A stretch of 31,813 nucleotides of DNA, from positions 1-31,813 of the forward strand of contig USFH01000004.1 of the NCBI GenBank assembly GCA_900553925.1. Reading direction: 5' to 3'. The position numbers and the translations under genes are program-made. The DNA comes from an uncultured Clostridium sp. (GTDB lineage Bacteria; Bacillota; Clostridia; Lachnospirales; Lachnospiraceae). Numbering within the stretch: position 1 is the stretch's first letter; every line of letters begins with the position of its first letter. The notes below the pieces were generated by a model. That model was not told the DNA's origin and did no database searches. It saw only the letters and a list, made by a program, of their open reading frames with translations. Shown piece after piece: positions 14,849 through 23,183 of this stretch.

Positions 14849-16297
14849 ATGAACTACTCAGTTGTTATTTATATATTAGGCTGGATCATGGAAATCGAGG
14901 CAGCGTTCCTGGCTCTTCCGGGTATTGTATCTGCAATATATGGTGAGTCGGGTGGCTTTGCTTTTTTGTGGGTGGCACTTGGAAGTGCGGTTGCAGGTTC
15001 CATGATTATTCTGCATAAACCGAAGAATATGCGGTTTTATCTGCGGGAAGGCTTCGTGACGGTAGCGCTTTCGTGGATTCTGATGTCTGTGATTGGATGT
15101 CTGCCGTTTGTGATCAATGGTGATATTCCGCATTTTGCAGATGCGCTTTTTGAGATGATATCGGGATTTACAACAACGGGTGCGACAGTTGTATCGGATG
15201 TGGAAGGCCTGACGAAGGGCAGCTTATTCTGGCGAAGCTTCAGCCACTGGATCGGGGGCATGGGCGTTCTTGTATTTCTGCTTGCCATCGTGCCGATGGC
15301 GGGAGGCAGCCACATGAACCTGATGAAGGCGGAAAGCCCGGGACCTTCGGTTGGAAAGCTGGTTCCGAAGGTGCGTCAGACAGCCAAATATCTGTATATT
15401 ATTTATTTTGCCCTGACCATGATAGAGGTGATTTTTCTACTCTTTGGAGGAATGAATCTGTTTGAAGCTCTGACAACGTCGTTTGGAACAGCCGGAACCG
15501 GAGGTTTTGCAATCTGGAATGACGGATTCGTCAGTGTCAGCCCGTATAATCAGTGGGTCGTTACGATTTTCATGCTGCTGTTCGGTGTGAATTTCGGATT
15601 TTATTTCCTGATTCTCACAGGAAAGCTGCGGGATGCGCTGAAGTTTGAAGAGGTGCGGATTTATTTTATCATCGTGATTGCAGCGGCAGTGTTTATCTTT
15701 ATTAATCTGCGGCATTTTGCATTGTATGCGCCGGCGGAAGGCATCCGGCAAGCGTTCTTCCAGGTAGCAAGTATTATCACGACAACGGGATTTGCAAGTG
15801 CGGATTTCAATCTATGGCCGGAGACTTCGAGGACAATCCTTGTGCTTTTGATGTTTATTGGTGCCTGCGCCGGAAGTACGGGCGGCGGTATCAAAGTCTC
15901 ACGGTTTATTATTGCATGCAAGTCATTTATAAAAGAAATTATTTCTTATCTGCATCCGCGTTCCGTGAAGAAGATCAAAATCGAGGGAAAACCACTCGAG
16001 CATGAGACGCTGCGGGCGACAAATGTCTATTTTATGACATATATGGTTATTTTCGCGGTATCCGTACTGCTTGTGTCGATTGAGAACAAAGATCTGGTCA
16101 CGAACTTCGCGGCAGTAGCAGCGACGTTTAACAATATCGGTCCGGGGCTTTCTCTGGTTGGACCGATGGCGAATTTCGGACATTTTACGGATTTTACGAA
16201 ATATATTCTGATGTTCGATATGCTGGCAGGCAGACTGGAGATTTTCCCGATGATGCTGTTGTTCTGCCCGGCTGTCTGGAAGCGCAGAAGAGCATAG
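14849..16297 (+). CDS. trkH: Trk potassium channel subunit TrkH
   Basis: This integral membrane potassium translocator works with TrkA. The 482-residue protein has four pore-loop repeats with selectivity-filter sequences TTTGATV, GTAGTGGF, TTTGFASA and NNIGPGLS, each with the filter glycine. It has about ten membrane helices and the basic intracellular segment KKIKIEGKP. GGAGACAG precedes ATG 14849. Length is normal. A strong hairpin terminator follows, closing the operon. Confidence 0.95.
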   Translation: MNYSVVIYILGWIMEIEAAFLALPGIVSAIYGESGGFAFLWVALGSAVAGSMIILHKPKNMRFYLREGFVTVALSWILMSVIGCLPFVINGDIPHFADALFEMISGFTTTGATVVSDVEGLTKGSLFWRSFSHWIGGMGVLVFLLAIVPMAGGSHMNLMKAESPGPSVGKLVPKVRQTAKYLYIIYFALTMIEVIFLLFGGMNLFEALTTSFGTAGTGGFAIWNDGFVSVSPYNQWVVTIFMLLFGVNFGFYFLILTGKLRDALKFEEVRIYFIIVIAAAVFIFINLRHFALYAPAEGIRQAFFQVASIITTTGFASADFNLWPETSRTILVLLMFIGACAGSTGGGIKVSRFIIACKSFIKEIISYLHPRSVKKIKIEGKPLEHETLRATNVYFMTYMVIFAVSVLLVSIENKDLVTNFAAVAATFNNIGPGLSLVGPMANFGHFTDFTKYILMFDMLAGRLEIFPMMLLFCPAVWKRRRA

Positions 16298-16360
16298 CCA
16301 TATGAACAGAAAGGCTGATTTTGAGAGTGGATAAATGAGAGCCTTAATATTGAAAATACA

Positions 16361-16391
16361 AAAAGAGGAACCGGTGTAGCTGGTTCCTCTT
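16361..16391 (+). terminator. Terminator after trkH
   Basis: AAGAGGAACC (16363-16372) pairs perfectly with GGTTCCTCTT (16382-16391) around a 9-nt loop. The T-run is short (TT then CG), so termination on the plus strand may be partial. An A-run on the left would serve the opposite strand. Confidence 0.65.
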
Positions 16392-16458
16392 CGTGCGTTT
16401 CCGGGCATATGGTTAATTACTGGAAGATTGATATAAGAATGGAATTCGTAATTGTAAA

Positions 16459-16493
16459 CCCGAAAACATATGTATTATACATGATTTTTCGGG
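16459..16493 (+). other. Hairpin upstream of the first glycosyltransferase gene
   Basis: CCCGAAAA (16459-16466) pairs with TTTTCGGG (16486-16493), with an inner ATGTA/TACAT helix after a 3x3 internal loop. It lies in the 288-nt gap between trkH and the glycosyltransferase, upstream of the likely promoter, so it may be a second terminator or an operator. Confidence 0.4.
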
Positions 16494-16510
16494 AAAAAGC
16501 ACCTAAAAAT

Positions 16511-16549
16511 ACACAAATTTTTGTGTGAAAAAGAAACTATATATGATAT
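16511..16549 (+). promoter_or_regulatory. Palindrome and candidate promoter of the glycosyltransferase genes
   Basis: ACACAAA (16511-16517) and TTTGTGT (16520-16526) form a 16-bp palindrome with a 2-nt centre. Its right arm contains TTGTGT (16521-16526), which could be a -35 box for TGATAT (16544-16549) after 17 nt. Another -10-like box, TATAGT, lies at 16547-16552. The palindrome overlapping the -35 would suit a repressor. Confidence 0.35.
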
Positions 16550-16585
16550 AGTCTTTATAAGTATGTTTTATAACAGGAGAGAGCA

Positions 16586-19069
16586 ATGAATCAGGATTAT
16601 CTGTTTAAGCAAATAAGAAAAGGTGTAACTGCATCCAGACAGATTGTTGTTACCGGATATTGTACCGCGGAGTTTATGGAAGGGAAGAAGACGAAGGCAG
16701 TTCTCGTGCGTAATGGTGCACAGACGGAGCTTGCATGTGTTTATACGGTAGAGCAGGCGCCTGCGTTTAACCAGACGAAGAAAAAAGGAAAAACTTTTTC
16801 GCGTGTGCTGACAATCTGCGTTGATGTATCTGTCAGAATCGAGGCAGCTGATCTGTTGCAGATCTGGGTCGAAGCATCCGATTCCGATGACAGGATGAAG
16901 TTGTGTGACGCGAAGGGAAAAGAAATCATAAAGCTGCTTCAGGGGATCAACTGCAATGTTGATATCGTGAAGGAAGAGGCAGGCGTGTTCGCGATCCGTG
17001 GCTGGGCAATCGACTACGAGGAGATCGGGATTTTGTTGAAGGACCGTACATCCGGCGAAGTTCTTGTATTGCCGGAGAATACGCCGGAATGGTATATCCG
17101 GTCCGATGCAATGCGCAAATTCACCGAGTGCGACCAGCCAAGGAAAATCGGTTTCTCAATGAAGCTCCCTGTGGAATGGGCGCAGAGAAGTCTGGAGATC
17201 CGGTTCCAGGCGGGTAAGAGCGAATATAAGGAAGATCTGAAGAAGACAGGGGAAGGTGTCGGAGGACGGTATCTGAACAACCTGTACGTGAATCTGCTTC
17301 GTGTGTACAACAACACGAAAACCTTCGGACTCCGGAATACATGTGTGAAGATCAAACGGCACCTGCAGGTGGCAACCCCGTTTAGCCATAAAGATTACAA
17401 TAAATGGGCACATAAGAAGATGGCGGGCGCGAAGGAACTCGAAAAACAGCGTCAGACAAAATTCACATATACCCCGAAGTTCAGCATCCTTGTGCCATTA
17501 TACGAGAGCGATGAGAAGTTCCTTGCTGACCTGATCGCATCCGTGCAGGCACAGACTTATCCTGAGTGGGAGCTATGCTTCTCAGATGGAAGCCGTGATC
17601 ACACACGGCTGCAGAAGCTGCTTACTGAATATGGAAAGAAAGACGAACGAATCAGATATACCGCAAGGCAGGCGGGACCTTTGGGAATCTCGGAGAATAC
17701 GAACCAGGCATACGAGATTGCAACAGGGGATTACATTGTGCTCGGTGATCACGATGATCTGTTTACACCGGATGCATTGTTTGAGTGTGTGCAGGCGTTA
17801 AACGAGGAACACGTGCAGGTTATCTATACCGATGAAGATAAGACGGACGAGACGGGGAAGAGATTTTTCTCGCCAAACTTCAAACCGGACTTTAACATTG
17901 ACCTGCTCCGTTGTAACAACTATATCTGCCATATGTTCGTGGCAGAGAAAACGCTGGTCGAGAAAGTTGGATTGTTCGATCCTGCATTTAATGGCGCTCA
18001 GGACTATGATTTTATATTCCGATGTATCGAGCAGGCGAAGGGAATCCGCCACATTCCGCGTGTGCTGTATCACTGGAGGGCACATACCGTGTCGACGGCT
18101 GAGATACCGGAGTCGAAGATCTATGCATTTGAAGCGGGAAAACGAGCGATTGCCGCACACCTGAAACGTGTCGGCCTGGACGGTATAGTAGAGGATGGCG
18201 ATAATCTTGGATTCTATAAGGTGAGTTATCCGGTAAAAGGTGAACCGCTTGTGTCGATCGTCATACCGAACAAGGATCATATTAGCGATCTGAAGAAATG
18301 CATGAAAGCAATCGACGAGCGTTCTACTTATCGCAATCTGGAATATGTAATCGTAGAGAATAACAGTGAGAAGCAGGAGACATTTGCCTATTACAAGGAA
18401 CTTGAACGGCGCGAAGATGTGAATGTGTTGTACTGGCCGGATGAGTTTAACTATTCGAAGATCAACAATTACGGCGTGGAGCATGCGAAGGGGGAGTATA
18501 TTCTTCTGCTCAATAATGATACGGAGATGATCAACGATGACTGCCTCGAGCAGATGCTTGGCTATTGCCAGAGAGAGGATGTTGGGATCGTAGGTGCAAG
18601 GCTTTACTATGATGACAATACGATCCAGCATGCCGGAGTGATTGTCGGCTTCGGAGGTGTAGCAGGTCATGCATTTGTGACACTTAACGAGGATGATGGA
18701 TTGTATCAGTCGCGGACGAAGGTAGCCTGTGACTACAGTGCGGTTACCGCAGCCTGTATGATGGTTAAGAAGAAGGTGTTCGAGGAGGTTGGCGGACTGG
18801 AGCCGGAGTTTAAGGTTGCTTTTAACGATGTTGATTTCTGTATGAAGGTACGACGAACCGGGAAGCTGGTCGTCTACGTGCCGCAGGCGATGCTCTATCA
18901 TTATGAATCCAAGTCCAGAGGATTGGAAGATACACCGGACAAACAGGTACGGTTTAACAATGAGGTTGAACTTTTTATTAAACGCTGGCCAGAGATACTG
19001 GCGGATGGAGATCCATATTATAATGTGAATCTGGCACTGGATGCGGCAGATTTCTCTATCCGGGTATAA
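16586..19069 (+). CDS. Tandem-domain family 2 glycosyltransferase
   Basis: This probable cytoplasmic glycosyltransferase builds a surface polysaccharide from nucleotide sugars. The 827-residue protein has an N-terminal region of about 290 residues without a recognised domain. A GT2 module follows (about 299-520: FSILVPLYES, nucleotide-binding SDGS, metal-binding GDHDD at 387-391, and YTDEDK followed by FKPDFNIDLLRCNNYI). A second GT2 module spans about 555-790 (VSIVIPNKD, ENNS, metal motif LLNNDTE near 643, FNDVDFCMKVR). Both modules keep their metal motifs, so both could be active. Proteins of this design occur in rhamnan and O-antigen-like clusters. It lies 30 nt before a related gene. The acceptor and sugar are unknown. 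Confidence 0.9.
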   Translation: MNQDYLFKQIRKGVTASRQIVVTGYCTAEFMEGKKTKAVLVRNGAQTELACVYTVEQAPAFNQTKKKGKTFSRVLTICVDVSVRIEAADLLQIWVEASDSDDRMKLCDAKGKEIIKLLQGINCNVDIVKEEAGVFAIRGWAIDYEEIGILLKDRTSGEVLVLPENTPEWYIRSDAMRKFTECDQPRKIGFSMKLPVEWAQRSLEIRFQAGKSEYKEDLKKTGEGVGGRYLNNLYVNLLRVYNNTKTFGLRNTCVKIKRHLQVATPFSHKDYNKWAHKKMAGAKELEKQRQTKFTYTPKFSILVPLYESDEKFLADLIASVQAQTYPEWELCFSDGSRDHTRLQKLLTEYGKKDERIRYTARQAGPLGISENTNQAYEIATGDYIVLGDHDDLFTPDALFECVQALNEEHVQVIYTDEDKTDETGKRFFSPNFKPDFNIDLLRCNNYICHMFVAEKTLVEKVGLFDPAFNGAQDYDFIFRCIEQAKGIRHIPRVLYHWRAHTVSTAEIPESKIYAFEAGKRAIAAHLKRVGLDGIVEDGDNLGFYKVSYPVKGEPLVSIVIPNKDHISDLKKCMKAIDERSTYRNLEYVIVENNSEKQETFAYYKELERREDVNVLYWPDEFNYSKINNYGVEHAKGEYILLLNNDTEMINDDCLEQMLGYCQREDVGIVGARLYYDDNTIQHAGVIVGFGGVAGHAFVTLNEDDGLYQSRTKVACDYSAVTAACMMVKKKVFEEVGGLEPEFKVAFNDVDFCMKVRRTGKLVVYVPQAMLYHYESKSRGLEDTPDKQVRFNNEVELFIKRWPEILADGDPYYNVNLALDAADFSIRV

Positions 19070-19099
19070 GTATTCCGGGAGCATGGGCTGGGAGGTAAA

Positions 19100-21019
19100 A
19101 TGAAGTTTCGCCTGACTGATCTGAATACGGAGACAATTAAAAAAGGAATTGCGCATATTAAAGAGACAACGATTCCCGAGGCGTTATCCAAAGCGCGGTC
19201 GATGGTGACAGGGCTGGATCTGGCCTATGACCGGTTCTTCCGGGAGGAGCTTGAGGCAGATGAAGAGGAGCTTCAGTCACAGCGGGAGCGGATGTTTGCA
19301 TATGCGCCATTTATCAGCGTGATCGTTCCGGTGTATATGACGCCGGAGCGTTCTTTGCGTGCGATGATTGAATCGGTCCTGCACCAGACGTATGAAAACT
19401 GGGAATTGTGCATGGTAGATGGAAGTCAGGCAAAGGGGACACCACCTGTACTCGATGCGCATAGGACAGAGGATGGGACACCAACCGTGATGGAGAAGGT
19501 TTACAGTCTGGAGACAGAGCGGATCATCCGGCAATATCAGGAGGATCATCCGCAGATTCACTATGTTCTGATGGAGGAAAACAGGGGAATCTCCGGGAAT
19601 ATAAACTACGCGTTGCAGATGGCACATGGGGAATATGTGGCCTTTCTGGATCATGATGATGTATTGACGGAGGATGCAATATACCGGATTGTAATGAAGC
19701 TGCAGGAACAAAGGTATGACATTGTGTATTCGGATGAAGACCGTATGTCAGAAAATGGAAATCAATATAAAGAACCGCGGTTTAAACCGGATTTTGACAT
19801 GGAACTGCTGCGCACCTGCAACTACATAGGGCATTTCTGTATGATAAGAAGGAGCCTCCTTCTTGAAAAAGGTGGATTCCGGAGTGAGTACGATGGTGCA
19901 CAGGACTATGATATGCTGCTCCGGTGCGTAGGACATGGCACAAAGGTTGGGCATATTGGACGGGTGCTGTATCATAAGAGGATTCATGATGGGACTTCTC
20001 CGGAGCGGGATAGCAAGCACGCACAGGAAAATCAGGCGGGATTTGCCGCACTGGAAGATTATGTCGGACGGGAACATCTGCTGGCGGGTGTGACGATGTC
20101 TGTGCGAAGAAACGTATACAACATAAAATATGATACACCGGGAAACCCGCTTGTATCCATCATTGTAACAGGCAGTGGGACACGGGAACAGATGACACAG
20201 ATGCTGGCGCCGTTCTATGAGAAGACGCGGTATAGTAATTTTGAGATTATTCTTGTGGATGAGGCGCATTCGGATGACGGATTGCAGAAATATTATCAGC
20301 AGCTGCAGAATCAACGGCGGAATGTGATCGTAGTGCCTGCACAGCCGGGAAAGACGAAGGCGGAGTACCGGAATCTTGGCAGCCTGCGGGCAGGTGCGAA
20401 TTATCTCTTGTTTCTGGATGCGGGAATTGGGATTGATGCACCGACAGCACTTGGCGAGATGCTTGGCATCTGTATGCAGGAGGATGTCGCGGTTGTCTCC
20501 GGATGCGTGTACGATGAGAAAGAACAGCTGTTATATGCGGGAGTTCGTCTGGCAGGAAAATTCGCGACACCTGTGCAGGGCTGGCAGCGGAAAACAGAAC
20601 GTGAAATTGACCTTTCGGATGTACAGAATCTATATCAGATTCCTTATCGGGGGATGCGAAGGATATATGAGACAGATGGAAGGGCAGAGATACGGACGGA
20701 TGAGACAGGTGCCCGCCGGTATTATGGATTGAATCGTGAATATCAGGCGGTTTTGGGCAGCTGTATGCTTGTGAAGAAGAAGGTGTTTGCACAGGCAGGC
20801 GGATTCTCGGATAAGTTCCGCTCGGAGTTATCCAGTCTGGATTTCTGTCTGCGTATAGGGGAGCGTGGTTACCGGATTGTAAATGCGGCACATGCGCCGT
20901 GGAAGCTTTCCGCACCATCCATGGATGTGGATGGCGTGGATACGCTTCCGGCGGATGAAGCACGCACCGAACAGGAGCTGTTCGAGATCCTGTGGTCGCA
21001 CATATTACCCTTCTGTTAG
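19100..21019 (+). CDS. Glycosyltransferase with one intact and one degenerate GT2 module
   Basis: This 639-residue paralogue of the upstream protein lacks most of the long N-terminal region. The first GT2 module (about 72-290) has ISVIVPVYM, VDGSQ, the metal motif LDHDD (183-187) and YSDEDRM followed by FKPDFDMELLRTCNYI. It contains an extra stretch of about 40 residues after VDGS (107-150). The second module starts at LVSIIVTGSG (351), but where the upstream gene has LLNNDTE this one has LFLDAGIGID (about 438-446), so the metal-binding Asp pattern is lost. It is probably non-catalytic. GGGAGG precedes ATG 19100. The last 15 nt overlap the convergent AAA+ gene, and no terminator separates them. 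Confidence 0.88.
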   Translation: MKFRLTDLNTETIKKGIAHIKETTIPEALSKARSMVTGLDLAYDRFFREELEADEEELQSQRERMFAYAPFISVIVPVYMTPERSLRAMIESVLHQTYENWELCMVDGSQAKGTPPVLDAHRTEDGTPTVMEKVYSLETERIIRQYQEDHPQIHYVLMEENRGISGNINYALQMAHGEYVAFLDHDDVLTEDAIYRIVMKLQEQRYDIVYSDEDRMSENGNQYKEPRFKPDFDMELLRTCNYIGHFCMIRRSLLLEKGGFRSEYDGAQDYDMLLRCVGHGTKVGHIGRVLYHKRIHDGTSPERDSKHAQENQAGFAALEDYVGREHLLAGVTMSVRRNVYNIKYDTPGNPLVSIIVTGSGTREQMTQMLAPFYEKTRYSNFEIILVDEAHSDDGLQKYYQQLQNQRRNVIVVPAQPGKTKAEYRNLGSLRAGANYLLFLDAGIGIDAPTALGEMLGICMQEDVAVVSGCVYDEKEQLLYAGVRLAGKFATPVQGWQRKTEREIDLSDVQNLYQIPYRGMRRIYETDGRAEIRTDETGARRYYGLNREYQAVLGSCMLVKKKVFAQAGGFSDKFRSELSSLDFCLRIGERGYRIVNAAHAPWKLSAPSMDVDGVDTLPADEARTEQELFEILWSHILPFC

Positions 21020-22471
21020 ATCGCCCTTTGTAAGAGTCTTAAGCTGTTTGTCGCTGACAGAGTCAAGCTCCACGATCCGGCTTGCCTGTCTGGCGATGGA
21101 GCGTTCCAGATAATTTCGCACTTCTCTGGCATTCGCAAAGTTTTCGTCGTGGGATTTCGCCCAGATACCGAGCAGTTCCTTTACATATGCTTTTCCCTGT
21201 GCGTTTGGCTCGTATTCCTGTTTTTTACACATGGATAAGAAGATTTCGTAGAGCTCATCCCCGCTGTAGTCTTCGAAATTGATGTATTTGTTAAATCTTG
21301 AACGGAGTCCCGGGTTGGAGTCGACAAACTCCTTCATAAGTTCCGTGTAACCGGCAACAATCACGATCAGATTGTCACGGTTATCTTCCATCATTTTAAG
21401 CAGGGTATCGACTGCTTCCTGTCCGAAATCCTTCCCGTCTTTGCCGGCAGTTAATGTATATGCCTCATCGATGAAAAGTACACCGCCTAAGGCGCTTTCC
21501 ACAACTTCCTTCGTCTTGATTGCGGTCTGTCCGACATAGCCTTCAACTAAGTTGGAGCGGTCGACCTCGACCAACTGACCACCCGGCAGAATGCCGAGAC
21601 ATTTGTAGATTCTGGCGAGCAGACGGGCAACCGTTGTCTTACCGGTTCCCGGGTTCCCGGAAAATACCATATGCAATGACATCTCCGGCTGCTTCATGCC
21701 ACGTTCTTCACGCAGCTTCTTCACTTTCAACAGATTGATTAACGACCGGATATCCTTCTTCACTTCGGAGAGACCGGTCAGTTCGTTTAATTCGTTCAAC
21801 AGATCGTCTAATTTGATATCCTCTTCCGGAACCTCCTGTTTGTTGATCGTGCCCTTCATTGCAGCCATGGCTGCCTGCGCATTTGATGCATTCTTGCCAG
21901 AGGCGCTGGATGGCTGTGCCGGAGTGGCATTGCCAGCCGGCTTCACTGGATTTTTCGTGGCAGGATTCTCGCCCGGCTCAAATAGTTTCAGCTTGCGCAG
22001 GTATGCTTCGAGCATGCCGGTATATGCAGTCAGGGTAGATACTTCCACATCGGTTGTGTGGTTGTTACACGAGATATATGCCTGTCCAAGCTCCAGATAT
22101 AGGTTATAGAGATTCCGCGATTTCGAGAATCCTTTCGTTGTACATGCGGACTGACCGGACTGATCTGCCTCTATAAAATACGTCATGGAACGAGGGATCG
22201 TTGTGGCAAATTCCGGTGCGGATGTACGATCCTGCTTGAAACGGAGCAGTGCCTCGAGTGTAAAATACTGTCCGAGGTATTCATGCAAAAAACGGGTCTC
22301 CGGGTACAGACTACCATCGGAGCTGTCTGTCAGATACACCAGAAACTGCAGCAGGTCGAAACGGATCATGTCATGCATCGAGATGCCCGTCTTCGGACCA
22401 AATCCCTGCTGGCAGATAATCTCGCCATACATGTAGCAATCCGTCAAATCTTTCTTCAAATCATTTATCAT
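21005..22471 (-). CDS. AAA+ ATPase of the CbxX/CfqX (SpoVK-like) family
   Basis: This ring-forming ATPase remodels a protein partner. The 488-residue protein has an N-terminal helical region (1-165). Part of it (FDLLQFLVYLTDSSDGSL then ETRFLHEYLGQYF) looks TerB-like. A Pro/Ala/Asn/Ser-rich linker (168-205) is followed by the AAA+ module: Walker A GNPGTGKTT (272-280), pore-loop sequence GYVGQTAIKT, Walker B VLFIDEAY (331-338), sensor IVIVAGYTE, and arginine residues in NPGLRSRFNKYI. The family includes SpoVK, the Rubisco activase CbbX and the type VII secretion EccA proteins; which role applies is unknown. AAGGAG lies 5 nt before the ATG. The gene is preceded by the structured leader copy B and a candidate promoter. 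Confidence 0.9.
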   Translation of the reverse strand: MINDLKKDLTDCYMYGEIICQQGFGPKTGISMHDMIRFDLLQFLVYLTDSSDGSLYPETRFLHEYLGQYFTLEALLRFKQDRTSAPEFATTIPRSMTYFIEADQSGQSACTTKGFSKSRNLYNLYLELGQAYISCNNHTTDVEVSTLTAYTGMLEAYLRKLKLFEPGENPATKNPVKPAGNATPAQPSSASGKNASNAQAAMAAMKGTINKQEVPEEDIKLDDLLNELNELTGLSEVKKDIRSLINLLKVKKLREERGMKQPEMSLHMVFSGNPGTGKTTVARLLARIYKCLGILPGGQLVEVDRSNLVEGYVGQTAIKTKEVVESALGGVLFIDEAYTLTAGKDGKDFGQEAVDTLLKMMEDNRDNLIVIVAGYTELMKEFVDSNPGLRSRFNKYINFEDYSGDELYEIFLSMCKKQEYEPNAQGKAYVKELLGIWAKSHDENFANAREVRNYLERSIARQASRIVELDSVSDKQLKTLTKGDLTEG

Positions 22472-22512
22472 GTTATCTCCTTGCCCCCTGTAAAGATTTA
22501 GGTATTGGTTTT

Positions 22513-22668
22513 GGAATTACGCATAATGCACAATTCATCGCAGACGCGCTCCCGCTCGGTTCAACACGTAGCAGACACTAAACTCACAGCACCATTTCAT
22601 GGCACTGTTCGTTAAGTGCTGACGTGTTTCAACGGTCTGCTTATGAATTCGTGATTATGCGTAATTCC
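22513..22668 (-). ncRNA. Structured leader element, copy B, 5' of the AAA+ gene
   Basis: Second copy of the element at 11172-11386, read on the minus strand. The outer helix pairs 22654-22668 with 22513-22527, a perfect 15 bp with arm GGAATTACGCATAAT. An AATTCAT/ATGAATT helix and the core closed by GCAGAC/GTCTGC (22540-22640, 101 nt, the same length as in copy A) follow. The core keeps CTTAACGAA, GTGCCA, TGGTGC, TGAGTTTAGT and GAGCGRGAGCGCGTCTGC. Paired positions that differ from copy A are compensated. The outer arms share no sequence with copy A. It ends 41 nt before ATG 22471 and would lie in the leader of the AAA+ transcript. Confidence 0.7.
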
Positions 22669-22704
22669 ATCTACATACATAAGTGTTTTACAGGTGTTTG
22701 TTCA

Positions 22705-22721
22705 ATTTACCTTGGGTAAAT
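22705..22721 (-). promoter_or_regulatory. Operator-like palindrome at the AAA+ promoter
   Basis: ATTTACC and GGTAAAT flank a 3-nt centre in a perfect 17-bp inverted repeat. It overlaps the end of the candidate -10 box and the expected transcript start, a classic position for a repressor site. The regulator is unknown. Confidence 0.45.
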
Positions 22722-22748
22722 GATAACGCAAAAAGACCGTTCCGTAAA
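22720..22748 (-). promoter_or_regulatory. Candidate promoter of the AAA+ gene
   Basis: On the minus strand, -35 TTTACG (22743-22748) and -10 TATCAT (22720-22725) are 17 nt apart. The predicted start near 22713 gives a leader of about 240 nt that contains structured element copy B. Confidence 0.45.
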
Positions 22749-22872
22749 GCAAAATATATTGAACAAGGTAGGGAAATATGATACCATAGAAAGCACTTAG
22801 GGTTTGAGAAAAAATAAGGAAAGACAGAATATGCCTGTCCGTTTGAACTGACTTGTAATGTTTATTCGCGAG

Positions 22873-23183
22873 TCATGTGTGGAATCGGTATAAATAGAAC
22901 ATAGGATATGTTTGCAGGCATGAAAGTACTTAGTGTTCTTTCTGTAATCAGGGATGTTTGAACACGATGTTCAAACAAGCCGTCGTTGAGCCATGGACGG
23001 CGAGCGGAGGGCGCATATGAACGAAGTTCATATTTAGGATGCGCCCGACAATCTGCCGACGAGCGAAGCGAGGGGGCAATACCCGTACGGCGGTCCCGTA
23101 TGGTAAGAACATGTATATTAGAACACTTAGTACTTTCTGCTTGCAATACATTCTATGTGTATTTATACCGGTTCCATACATGA
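22873..23183. repeat. 311-nt imperfect palindrome with internal hairpins
   Basis: Arms of about 65 nt (22873-22939 and 23120-23183) pair over most of their length. Examples are the TCATGT and GGAA(T/C)CGGTATAAATA blocks and an 18-bp GAAAGTACTTAGTGTTCT-type block with one mismatch. Inside lie TGTTTGAACA/TGTTCAAACA (loop CGA, 22955-22977), GCCGTC/GACGGC (22979-23001), GGGCGC/GCGCCC enclosing ATATGAAC/GTTCATAT (23009-23046), and ACC..TACGG/CCGTA..GGT (23081-23104). No open frame of note and no clear target-site duplication are seen. It is either a large structured RNA or a non-autonomous mobile palindrome. It lies between divergent genes, with hisA 54 nt downstream. Confidence 0.6.

Noticed and set aside
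17798..19156. A 452-codon open frame on the minus strand
   Set aside because: It lies wholly opposite the first glycosyltransferase, has no family features, and arises from the codon pattern of the real gene.
23009..23104. Group II intron or self-splicing RNA in the 22873-23183 palindrome
   Set aside because: No domain V-like hairpin, no intron boundary motifs and no intron-encoded protein were seen.
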